The notes under the pieces are model-generated. The model was given only the letters and a program-made list of their open reading frames with translations. It ran no database searches and was not told the DNA's origin. This document shows, in pieces, positions 33,887 through 44,702 of a stretch of DNA of 64,000 nucleotides (its first letter is position 1; each line of letters begins with the position of its first letter). Source of the stretch: Tolypocladium sp. Sup5 PDA-1 (taxonomy: Eukaryota > Ascomycota > Sordariomycetes > Hypocreales > Ophiocordycipitaceae); NCBI GenBank assembly GCA_000750105.3, contig JPHH03000002.1:1054001-1118000 (forward strand). The letters run 5' to 3'. The position numbers and the translations under genes are program-made.

Positions 33887-34557
33887 GATTTTTTGAGCTG
33901 TAATAAGCGACAGAAAGCAGCTCCGAGGTGCCCGCGGTGGAGGATGCCGCTGGGTTCAGATTCCCCCTGTTCATGCAAGGACGGCACGCGGCTCACATTT
34001 ATACGTGTAGGGGCCATATCGGTCACGCGTTGGTTGCCACTTGCCAACAAAGTGAATGTGCATATGTGTGCTTACTAAGGACGGTCGACAACTTGCGGCC
34101 CAAGTGCATCGCCAGCTCATCAACGATGAGGCCCATCGTGCTTCAATGCAACTATGGCTTGTTGGCAATTTGTACGGGCCTTGTGTGTGGCAGTGAACAC
34201 CTCACCCATGCGCGCTTACATGGACACTCGTAACTCAGCAGAAGAAGCGTAGCATTTGAGAGAATGATCCTGTTTTATACCATGCCGTTTCCAAAAACAC
34301 AGTTCCCAAAAAAAATTTATAAACATGAAAAATAAAAATAAAAGCGTCCCTGGGTATAAAAGGCACGCTCTTGGCAGTGCTCTGCCCAGCCGTGCCATGG
34401 CCTCCAACAGCTAGTCCGACATGAGACCCGGCAGAAATGGCCAACATGGTGCAATATGGTACAGTACGACTATCCAAGCTGTTGATAGCACATCACATGG
34501 AATACTCGAAAGGGGAGCCGCAATAGTAAGCGTCGTCGTCCAGCGCATCGTGAGACG
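33887..34557. promoter_or_regulatory. Region between ron1 and the SRR1-domain gene
   Basis: This 0.67 kb serves as 3' sequence of ron1 and promoter of the SRR1-domain gene. An unusually A-rich block (about 34305-34345, with TTTATAAA) stands out against the GC-rich background and could be a TATA-like or nucleosome-free element. No gene is seen. Confidence 0.4.
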
Positions 34558-36288
34558 TCACTCGGCGGCAAAGTACCGCTTCGTCTTACTCTGGATCTGC
34601 TGCGCCTTAATCTCAGGCGGCACAATGGTATGATGGACAACATGCGGTCTGTACACGGCGTCGACCGGTGGCATCCTGGCAAGTGTTAGCGGCCGCAACA
34701 TTGGAAAGCCGAGGGTGCTGGGGAGCATACCAGTCATCAACCGTGAGAGGAAAGTATTCGTACAGAGGATCGGGGTCCTCGGCGGGGCTGTTGCCGGCGT
34801 TTGGCCCGGCCGCCGGGACGGCTTTGCCAAGCTGGGGGCTTTGCAGCTCGGCGCTCGACCGGTTGGGGCTCTTCTCGTCCTCTGACAGCGAGAGACTGAT
34901 GGGCACCGCCGTGTTCTGTCTGCTGATGGAGCCCCGGTGAGGCTGCCCGGACCCGGTTTTCGGGTTTGCGTGGGCTTCCGCTGACCAGGGAGGAACCGGC
35001 GGTCTCGCGATGGTGGGCGACATGGCCATCCTCTTGGCTGGGTGAGGACTCTGGTTCGGCTGTGGTACCGGCTGGGCGTTTGCCCAATCGGCGGGCGTCT
35101 GCAAGGGTTAGCTTCACATCACTCCACAGTCAGATATCTTGACATACCGAGACGCCGCCTATGGACTGATATCTTTGCATGGTGGCTTGCAGGTTCTCGC
35201 GCTCCATCTTGAGGGATGTATCGGAGCTCGCGGTGTTCTTCCGCTCCACCCTCTTCTCCCCGGTCAGGGGGACATCTCTCCGGCTATCAAAGTTGCGGGG
35301 ACTCCGGCCCCGGACGATGACCGGGCCCGACTGAATCTCGGCGATTTTGACCATCTCGCCGGACTTTGCCTTGCCAAGCAGGTTGATCTGCACCACGTAA
35401 TGCTGCTGCAGCCCCTTCCTCCGGCCGTTATTGGCAGTCGCATGCTTGAACTGCAGCCGCTTCCACGAGACTGGCAGAGACACTCGGGTAGCGTCCAGCT
35501 CTTGACCCGTGCTGAGGTCCAGGGAGATGTGGGGAGGGGCCGAGGCCACTTTGTTCTCCTCGTTTGCTTGCTGCGGGTTTGAGCTCTTCCACGGGATCGA
35601 AATGATTTCCGTCATCTTGCACTCGATGGACTCTACCGCCGTGATGGACGCCGACAGTTCAAAGATGGGGAACTGCCGGCCCTGTTCGTCGACCACATGC
35701 GATACCGCCCGGGGCAGCGTTATTTGGCCAGAGCACTGCCAGAGGTTGCGGCGATAGCACGTCAGCTCGAGTGGCCGGCCCGCGTTCTCCCCGCCAAAGA
35801 CGTCTTCGGCGACGAAGAACATGCCGTACAGCTCGGCGCTCATGTGCATGTCAACAATGTTGCCGGCGTCGTCCACCACGTTGAGGCTCCGGATGGGCTC
35901 CGAGAAGCCCAGGAGCTTGTTGTCCAGCTCCTGGGGAGACGACTCCTCGTTGAGGGCGTCTGGGTTCGGCGTGGGTTCAAAGGCCCGCGCGGAGTAGGAA
36001 AAGGGATCTTCGAACGTCGTCGCAAAGTTTTCAAAGTCGTAGGCGGGGGTGAAGGGGAGAGGTGCGAGGGCACTGCCGTCACTGCGCGAGAGGGCATCGT
36101 CAGAAGTGTTCATTCGGAAGGCAACCGGAAGGGCCGACGAAGAGGGGTACTCACAGCAGTGCCTCGTCGAAATTGAGCTCCTGGTCAAAGTGCTCCATCG
36201 TCATGGGCTGTCCGGCGCCGTTGTTCATGCCCATGGTGTCACTGGCCGCAGCGGCTGACATGGCCGGCATAGAGTTGAACGTAGCCAT
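34558..36288 (-). CDS. ron1: NDT80/PhoG-type transcription factor, regulator of GlcNAc catabolism
   Basis: Four exons, read on the minus strand, 36288-36155, 36081-35148, 35098-34731 and 34675-34558, give 517 residues. The Ndt80 DNA-binding domain (immunoglobulin-like, s-type fold) spans about residues 115-320: ELYGMFFVAEDVF, ELTCYRRNLWQCSG, FELSASITAVESIECK, LPVSWKRLQFKHATANNGRRKGL, HYVVQINLLG and IQSGPVIVRGRSPRNFDSRRD. The N-terminus is acidic; the C-terminus is Pro/Ser-rich and ends with a basic helix (KAQQIQSKTKRYFAAE). Family members include Candida Ron1 and the Trichoderma Ron1 that activates the GlcNAc cluster. Lying between nagB and nagA, this one is almost certainly the pathway-specific activator. 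Its upstream sequence has a (GCA)n tract and is 1.7 kb long. Confidence 0.92.
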
Positions 36289-36497
36289 GGCATTGTCCGC
36301 CCGCCGTCAGCACCGCGCGGGAGGTTCGTATCGGCACGGCGACGGGGGTTTTATCTGGGATTCAACCGCAGGGCCGTCGCCGGGGGTGTCGAGCTGGGAG
36401 ATAAGGCCAGAGGGGCGAGCTGACTGGCGACAGACGGCGCGGGCGAAGGACGGTGTACGAGGGAGGGTCGGCGCCTAGGTAGCACTGGGAGGAGTTC

Positions 36498-36532
<35 letters not shown>

Positions 36533-38036
36533 GACCCAGGGCTGATGATATGACGATGGATGGCGAAGAGAACAGCGACACGGGATCAGGTACCGGAGTC
36601 CGGTGCGGAGAGCGGTAGAGCGAGGGTGCAGAGAGATGGCCCTTCAGTCCAGTCCGGTCCAGTCAAGCCAGTCCAATGCAGTGTAGTGCAGAGTTGGCGC
36701 GAGCAAGGTGCGGTTCGGTGCGGTGCAAGTGTGGAGGTGACTGGAACATGGAAGCCTCTTCTGGCCCATGTGGTGGAGGCTGGCCGATGCCCCGTACTTT
36801 TCCCACTGCAGCGAGGCCTATCTCGCGGGCCGGGCGCTGCGATTGGCTGCTCGGACGGAGGGGAGTCGGTGGCGCTTCTGCACCTCTGGGGGCCCTGGGA
36901 CTGGTCGTCTCTCCCTCAGGTCGCTTGCAGGAGGCAGCAGCACGACAGCAGCACGCTACAGGTCAACCTCAGCACGGAGATGGCAGAGAGCCGGGGCTCC
37001 AGATTACAGGGGGCGAGGGAACCAGTATCGACGTGCGAGGTATTAGAGGCAGCCTGTCTTTTCTCGTTGGGGTAGGCGACGGGATTCGGAGGCTGGTGGT
37101 GGCGGACGGACGGATGGCACACACACGCACTCCCGTCGCCGAGGGAGAGGTCAACATCTTCAAAATGGAGGGACGATAAGACCATGCGACCCCCCAAGGG
37201 AAGGGATGCCACCAGCCCATTCAGACTCGAACGTCGTCCCCCGCAGCCGGAGCCACGTTCTTTTTTCTTGGAGAAGCTGGTGGTTGACGCCGTGAGAGTC
37301 GTGCGCGCAGCCAGGCCGTCGGCGACCGCCAGCGCCGCGGCCGTTCGCGCCAGGACCTAGGTACATACTTCGTAGCGTGCCATGAACTGACGGCGGCTGG
37401 GTTGCAGTCCAGACGGGGTCTCCCCAGGTTTTCCCAGTTTTCTCTCGTCCTCTTGCGTGGGCTGGGGCGCCACCGCGGTTCCAGGCATTGTGCCGCTGCT
37501 CTGCTTTACATTAGACACGGCGGGAAAACCCCCACGGCCCGTCGCAGCAGCCCATTTTCGCCCCGGAGTTGCCTCATCACTTGGATGGTCTCACAGTCCA
37601 CAAGCACCACAGCACGGACATGGTCGAATCGAGCCCTCAGGTTCTAGAAGCGGAAGCGCCCAGCGGTTTAGTGTAGCGGAAACCCAACCCAAGATCCCCC
37701 TTGTGAATCAATCTCCCCCGCATTGCGTCGTCGTCGCACTCGGAAAAGAACCAGGAAAGGAGCCAAAAAGCAATCAAAATGTCTTTGGTGCGACGCCATG
37801 TCTCGCCTGCCTGTCATGTCCAAAACGCCCCTCTATTGAACTCCAGTCATTCTGGTCTCGTGCGCTTGCGCTCTCAGGTATTCGCCTGCAAATCCCTGCC
37901 TCAGGTGTCCTGTAATATGTACAAAAGTCTACGAATACGCCATTGGTCTAGTGCATTGAGGTCATTACTGTCCCCGGTGGGCGTCGTCATGCCTCCGAGC
38001 TTCAAGGCCCCCCCAGTCTCGCGATGCTGCGAGGTT
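36289..38036. promoter_or_regulatory. Upstream region of ron1, downstream of nagA
   Basis: This 1.75 kb has no supported gene. Besides the (GCA)n tract it carries a degenerate repeat of GTCCAGTC/CCAGTCC near 36645-36675. Several long plus-strand frames are GC-driven and lack motifs. Confidence 0.45.
36498..36531. repeat. (GCA)11 trinucleotide repeat upstream of ron1
   Basis: Eleven uninterrupted GCA units lie 210 bp before the ron1 start, probably in the promoter or 5' leader. It reads as CTG in ron1 orientation. Confidence 0.9.
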
Positions 38037-39513
38037 TCACGTGGCCTTGTTCGCGCGGTGCAGCCGCGTCCCAAACTTCCACACCTCGTCCAGCACGAGC
38101 TGGCTGGTGCCGGCGCCGCCGTGCGTCTCCTCGGAGAAGATGACGAGGTCCGCGTCGGCCCCGGCATCCAGAGTGCCCTTGACGCCCTCGAGGCCCAGCA
38201 TGGCTGCGGGCGTGGCGGTCACGGCCTTGAGGGCCTGCGGGATGCCGGTTCCAGACCACTGAAGGAAGTTGTTGACGCACTCGAGGAGCGTGATGGAGCT
38301 GCAGGCACTCGTTAGCATCTGAGCACTGGCCCGGCGGCATCTGGCCGCAGCAGATCGGCGGGGCAACTCACCTGCCAGCAATCGTGTCTGAGTTCTCGAG
38401 CAGGAGCTTGGATCCCTTCTTGACAATGTTACACGTCTGCTCGCCGTTTGTCCACGGATACGCCCCATCGGGCAGGCCGACGAGATGCATGGCGTCAGTG
38501 ACCAGGATGAAGCCGTCCGGGTGCGCATTAAAGGCAATCTTGATGGTCGTGGGGTGCAGGTGGATGCCGTCCGAGATGATGCCAAAGTACGGCCGAGGCA
38601 GGCTCTCGGCGTGGCCGAGCACGCCGAAGATGCCCGGGTTGCGGTGGTGCAGCGGCCGCATCGCGTTGAAGAGGTGCGTGATCATGGTCGCGCCCTGGCC
38701 CACGGCGGCCGACGCCTCCTCGTACGTCGCCTCCGAGTGGCCGACCGAGTAGATGATGCCGCGCGACGCGAGCTCCGGGATCAGCTTCATCATCTGCCCG
38801 CGCTCCGGCGCCGCCGTGATCATCTTGACCGGGATCGTCTCGCCCGGCGACCGGGGGCGGAGGTTCTCGGCGCCATAGCACGCCTCGATGTCCGCAAAGG
38901 ACTCGGCCTCGACCAGGACGTCGACGTTGTGCACTCCGTTCTTGGTCGGGTTAAGGAACGGGCCCTCGCAGTGGGCGCCCAGCGACTCGGCCCCATCGTC
39001 GGCAATCCGCCGGCTCCCAGAAGGGCCGAGATACGGAAGTGCCTGCATGTCCCGTGATGTCAGTGTCGGTGTCGCTTTCAAACGGCGCCCCACCGCCAAC
39101 AACACCCCCGTCATCATTCATCGACCTACCTTTTGATACAGCTCTGGCCGTTGGCTGGTGATTGTAGGGACGTACGACGTGACGCCCGTCTGGACCAGTA
39201 AGCGGTTGACCTCCTTGACGTGCTTGCCGTACTGCGACATGTCGTCGAGCAGGGTCGAAAAGTTGAAGCCGAACGCGCCGTTGAGCTGGCACTCAATCAT
39301 GCCGGGCGCGACGATGCGCCCGCCGAGGTCGATGGTCGCATCGGGCAGGTTCAGGTCGTCATAAAAGGTGGCCTGGCTGTGGATGATCTTGCCCGTCAGC
39401 GAGCTGACCCAGAGGTCCTCGCTGACGAGCCGGTCGCCCTTGACCAGGCGGCAGTTGGTGAACTTGGTCAGGCCATTCCGCGGCCGCGTTGGGGGAGAGA
39501 GCGCGATGGGCAT
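38037..39513 (-). CDS. nagA: N-acetylglucosamine-6-phosphate deacetylase
   Basis: Removes the acetyl group from GlcNAc-6-P to give GlcN-6-P and acetate (called dac1 in Trichoderma, DAC1/NAG2 in Candida). Exons, read on the minus strand, 39513-39130, 39042-38372 and 38298-38037 give 438 residues of the amidohydrolase superfamily. Key motifs: RIVAPGMIECQLNGAFGF near residue 70, AHCEGPFLN with the metal-ligand Glu154, YSVGHSEATYEEA and ITHLFNAMRPLHHR with the metal-binding His residues, DGIHLHP, and VTDAMHLVGLPDG with the catalytic Asp near 290. The frame is open upstream of 39513, but MPIALSPP is the first ATG after which family similarity begins. It is divergent from the GH3-like gene, so the two probably share the promoter at 39514-40554. 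Confidence 0.96.
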
Positions 39514-40554
39514 TTTGGGTATCACTAGGAGGAAAAGTTGAGGTTGAGGATTAGGTCGAGGGAGAGGGGGGAGAAGAGACGGCGAGGATGGATCGTCATG
39601 TAAGAGGACCAGATGTCCGATCAAGGAGGATTGAAAAGGGCCCGGGCTCCGTGCAAACGGCAGCGCATTCACTTGCGGCGACTCGGCTGGTACTAGTACT
39701 GGTCATTCCACCTTGTTGGATACCGGTACACGCTGGGCACGCAACATGACGCCCCAGTGGTGCGGCAGGAGTCGATGGTAGCAAGCAGGCGAGAAAACCT
39801 TGCCGTGCCATCGTCACTGTCACGGTGCCATGCTACGGCCCACGGTTGGCTGCCGGGTGGAGTGCCGCTATGACAGGCGGAGGCTCCGGGGCTACTCGAT
39901 CAGTGATGGTGCAGCAACATTCACTGGGCGGCAGCCGTTTGCTGCGCTGGAGTGGCCCGGAGCCAGTGGAGAGCAGCTCACCGGCTCGTGGCGGACCTGT
40001 CCACGGTAAACGGCTCTGCAATCACCCCACTGCAACGGCCTGTGTGGGCGCTGAATCGACGAGCTGTCGCCCTGTCGCATCGCAGCAGATCGCCAGGGCC
40101 GTCCGCCATGATGGATGCATGGATGCCATGCAGCGCCGTGGTCACTGGGTGACCCCATGTAACGTTGACTCGTCGGCTGCAGCAAATCCACCTCTGTCAG
40201 GCCCCTCCCCCGCCTGCCGCTTCAGGGTGCTCGGCGCTTGAGCTGCCCCTCCCGGGCGCCGTGGCGTGGGCCCAAGCCAATACCCCGGAGCCGGATTATG
40301 TCTGGCGCATACCCGACGTTGAGCCGGCTTGGCTCGAGCTGCTATCGCTATCTGTGCCCAGTTCACCACCCCCCCTCAAGCCGAAGCTGAGAGGCATCTA
40401 CCTCGACTGAGCAACGGAAGCCATTCTTCGGATTCCAAAGCCGACGGCTACGGCAACAGGAAGCGTCCGACCAGCAGCTTCGGCAGTGCTGAGCCAAACG
40501 GCTATTATGCGCGCCAACCTGTGACCGTCTGCCGTCCCTGTCCAGTCATCCATC
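39514..40554. promoter_or_regulatory. Divergent promoter of nagA and the GH3/GNAT gene
   Basis: This 1 kb separates two divergent cluster genes. It holds an exact ATCACCCCAC element (separate entry). No gene is seen. Confidence 0.5.
40021..40031 (+). promoter_or_regulatory. Sterol-regulatory-element-type motif between nagA and the GH3 gene
   Basis: ATCACCCCACT matches the SRE-1 core exactly and the fungal SrbA consensus RTCAnnCCACY. It is 534 bp before the GH3 start and 508 bp before the nagA start on the other strand. It is the second exact copy in this cluster. Confidence 0.5.
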
Positions 40555-43500
40555 ATGGCAACCACCAACGCCAAAGCCAACTCCAACTCCAACACGGAGA
40601 ATGGTGACCTGGACCCACTATGGCAGAACCTCGACTGGTACGCGCAGCTCACCCCATACCCGCGGCTACGTACAGTAGCCTCATCGTCCCGTTCGCTTTC
40701 GTCCCGAGCCGTAGGGCTGACTTGAACGCGTTCTCCAGGGCGATTGGACAGACCCTGCTTATGGGCTGGGATGGAACCGAGGTGACGCCGCAGATCAAGA
40801 GCCTCATCGAGGACCACCACCTCGGTTCCATCATCCTGACGGCCAAGAACCTCAAGTGTCGGTAGCCTCTTTTTCATCTGCTACTTGTCCACGTGTCTCC
40901 CAAACCCAGTCTTGGGTTCAGATGCCTTCACCATAGCAGGGGACACACTTCTTTCATGATACATGTCCGTTGTCAGTGTAAGCGTTGCTGATATCCGTGT
41001 CTAGCTGCCCAGCAAACTGCCAGGCTTGTCCAGGAACTCCAGGTCATTGCCAAGAGCGCTGGCCACCCGCAGCCCTTGCTCATAGCCCTGGATCAAGAGA
41101 ATGGGGGCGTCAACAGCCTCTTCGACGAGGACTATGTCTGCCAGTTCCCGAGCGCCATGGGCATTGCGGCCACCGGCCGTGCTGACCTCGCGTATGAGAT
41201 AACCAAGGCTACTGCCACCGAGATCTCAGCCTGTGGAGTCAACCTGATGCTCGGCCCCGTCTTGGATGTGCTCAACAATGCCCGGTATCAACCCCTTGGA
41301 GTCCGGGCCACGGGAGACGACCCTCAGGAGGTTTCCCAATACGGACTCGCCGCATTGAGGGGCATCCGCGATGCGGGGATGGCGTCCTGTGGAAAGCATT
41401 TCCCCTCGTACGGAAACCTCGACTTCCTCGGATCGAATCTCGACGTTCCCATCATCACTCAGACATTGGAGGAGCTGAGTCTCAGTGCGTTGGTGCCGTT
41501 TCGGAATGCGGTTGCTTCCGGGCAGCTGGACGCCATGTTCGTGGGCGGCTGTGGCATCTCGAATCCGTCCATGAACGTCGGCCATGCTTGTCTTTCGGAC
41601 CAAGTCGTCGATGACTTGCTTCGGAATGAACTTGGCTTCAAGGGCGTTGCCATATCGGAATGCTTGGAGATGGAGGCCCTCAGCCATGACCTGGGCGTTC
41701 AAAACGGCGTCGTCATGGCCGTGGAGGCGGGTTGTGATCTCGTCCTCCTCTGCCGTGCATATGACGTCCAGCTCGAGGCCATCAAGGGCCTCAAGCTGGG
41801 GTATGAAAACGGCATTGTGACCAAGGAGAGGATACTCACCTCCGTGAGGCGCGTCTTGAAACTCAAGGCAACCCGCACCTCGTGGTCAAAGGCACTCAAC
41901 CCCCCCGGCATCTCTCTCCTCTCCCAGCTCCACCCTTCTCATCTTGCCTTGTCCCGGAGGGCCTACGACGATTCCATTACGGTGATACGAGACAAGGAGA
42001 AGCTGCTGCCTCTATCCGGGTCTATGCATCCGGGCGAGGAGTTGCTGTTGCTCACCCCCCTGGTCAAGCCTCTCCCGGCGTCTTCCGCGACCAAGAGCCT
42101 ACTCGCGGCAAAGAACAGCTACTCAGCAGCCCCTACAAACCACGACATGTGGGCACATCTACACCGGGATAGGGGGGCCATCATGAGTGGCGAGGGGGTA
42201 TTTCGCGAGTTTGGCAAGAATCTTGCTCGATATCGCAATGAGAAGCTCCTCCACACCAGCTATACCGCCAATGGAGTCAGGCCAGGTAAGACCGCTCTAA
42301 TCCAATTCGAGGCCACTTTCGGGAAACCAGGTATACTGATGCCACACAGTCCACGAGAATCTCATCAACAGAGCGTCATGCATCATCATCGTCACCGCAG
42401 ACGCCAATCGAAACCTCTACCAAGCTGGCTTCACCAAGCACGTGGACATGATGTGTTCCATGCACCGGAGCCGGGGAAACAAGAAGCAGCTGATTGTGGT
42501 TGCAGTGAGCTCGCCCTATGACTTTGCCATGGACAAGTCCATCGGGACTTATATCTGCACCTTTGACTTTACAGAGAACGCCATGTCTGCCCTGGTGCGG
42601 GTCCTGGTGGGCGAGATTGACCCCCCTAGGGGAAGTATGCCGGGGACCATGCGCAAGAGCAAGAAGGTGCTCAAGTCGAGGCAGCACTGGCTTGTGGAAG
42701 AGTACGATCGGTCACGGGATGCCAAAGGTCTCAATGACCTGCTTCGGGCTGTCCACCGGGCAACTGCCCCGGATCTCGAGTTCCTCAAGACAACCAGCGC
42801 GGCTTCCTTTGCGCTGAATATTCCAAACATCCAGGAAGCCCACTTCGTGGTACGGAACAGCAGCACGCAAGCGCTCTACGGCTTCGTTGCAACATACTTT
42901 ACAGGTGGCGTCGGCATTCTCGGTGGCATATTCGTCGACCCGGGCAAGCGGAATGTGTCCATCGGTCGCTCGCTGCATCGACGAGCGTTGAAGAACCTTG
43001 GCCTGCAAAGGGGCATCAAGAAGGTCCAGATCGGCCTGACGTTTCCCGGCGTGTTCCTTGGCATCCCATCAAACCTCGAGCTGAGCACGGTCAAGGAATG
43101 GTTCAGCAACAGCGGCTGGGATACGCAGTTCCCCAGGAAACTGACCAACATGGTCATCAAGGATTTGGGCAACTGGGCGGTCCCAGAGGGGCTGCTGCAG
43201 AGCATCCAAAGGGCAAGCATCAGCTTTGACCTGATACATGGCCTCGAAAACGCCGATAGCGTGCTTCATCATGTCCGGGTAAACGCCAACCCGGAAGTCA
43301 TCGAACTGTACAAATACGCGCTCGCGGAGAACAAATCCTGCGGCATCGTGAGGGCCAAGGATCCGGCAGGAAACTTGATTGGCACCGTCATCATCTCTCG
43401 CCAAAACAGCGCCCTCATCACATATATACCTTCGCTGCTGTGTCAGACGGAGGACGTCGGTGGCATAATTGCACCCATTGTGCCATCCACTCCGCAATCG

Positions 43501-43787
43501 ACTCTCGTGCTGCAGGGGCTGGCGCTCATGGGTGTACGACAATGCAAGAGCCACAAAGCCCCAAGGGCCTTGCTCAGCTGGGTAAGCCTACATCAACTCG
43601 ATCGTCTAGGACGGGCGCTGACATGGCCAGGTTGTCGATGATGCGAACGAGCCGCTCTTGGCGATGGGATTCGAGCTCCTTCAGGTGTTTGAGGAGATTA
43701 CAAACTCCCCCGACATGTGAGTCCGGCTATATCGGGTGCCTAGTAGCGACTGAAATGCTGACTTGCAAACACAGCTGCCAGAATTGA
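40555..43787 (+). CDS. GH3-family N-terminal domain fused to a GNAT-like acetyltransferase region
   Basis: Six exons, 40555-40637, 40739-40857, 41005-42285, 42350-43581, 43631-43716 and 43775-43787, encode 937 residues. The N-terminal half (about 30-390) is the NagZ-like GH3 barrel: IGQTLLMGWDGTEVTPQIKSLI, LLIALDQENGGV, CGKHFPSYG and GFKGVAISECLEMEALSHDLG. The C-terminal half (about 560-930) contains GNAT-like folds (FVVRNSSTQALYGFVATYFTGG and LGGIFVDPGKRNVSIGRSLHRRALKNLG). This two-part protein is a known member of fungal GlcNAc clusters, usually annotated beta-N-acetylglucosaminidase. No signal peptide is seen, so it should be cytoplasmic. The usual GH3 catalytic Asp is Glu286 here and the NagZ Asp-x-His dyad after KHFP is not evident, so hydrolase activity is uncertain. 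A substrate-binding, acetylation or novel role is possible. Confidence 0.88.
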
Positions 43788-44702
43788 TGTCAGGGGATGT
43801 ACATGAGATGTTAGTGTGATGGTTTGACTGAGATTCAGGTGTTGGGACGTGGTTCGCTTCAGTCTTTTTGGACCCATACCCCTTGAATGCAGATGGGGAA
43901 ATCGAGCAGGCGCTGAACAAGCGCAGGTTGGATGCAGCTGTAGCATGCGTAAGGAAAGTCTTGGATAACGGCGCTTGGATGCAATGATGAAGTAGGGAGT
44001 CCTTCGAGCAGCTTGATTTTCTCGAGTTACATTGGGGCAGCCCATCTTCCTAGGGAAGCGATTTATGAGGGCCATGAAGTAGGAGTGTGTAAAGCTACGC
44101 AATGGGATATGTGTACATCAGGGATTGCTCCATCGAATCGTGAAGAGTGAATCTCCATCAACAATATCTTGAATTGTCCAAGGATGAGGACATTAGTCTT
44201 GTCCCCGCTGCGAGTTCATGCCGTCTCAAACTTAATTGCTATCCTACCCTGGACGGATGCCGTGACGTAGGTTCGTTTGAGCCATCGCTTAATCTCCGGT
44301 GAAATAGCCCATTTGGAGTCGGCGAAAATAAGCGCCGTGCCTCGGCCGCTGATTGGCGGATGAGCTGTGCGGTCATCAGCAGGGGAGGAAGGCGGGCAGC
44401 CACAGCACAGCACAGGGCCAGCCTCGTCTCGCCTGTCTGGCTTTGCTCCGACACTCTTCTCCTCGCGCTCCCGCAGAGCAAATTGGTCCCCTCCGACACA
44501 CCGCGCACTGCAGCACTCGTTGCACGACGCGGACGTGACGCATCGACGCCGCCGCCTCCAGCAAAGCTCCATCTGACAGTATTTTCGCCGTATCGAAGGG
44601 CTCTCCGCTCACTGCCACCGTGCCCTTCCCGTCGTGGCGAGGAGCCTGGCTCGTCGACCACCAGCGCTCCGCATCCATCGCCAGCAGTTGGCTCTGCCCA
44701 CC
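43788..44702. promoter_or_regulatory. Region between the GH3/GNAT gene and rxt2
   Basis: This 0.9 kb has no supported gene. It contains a reverse CCAAT box (ATTGG near 44352) and a C/T-rich leader directly before the rxt2 ATG. Confidence 0.45.
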
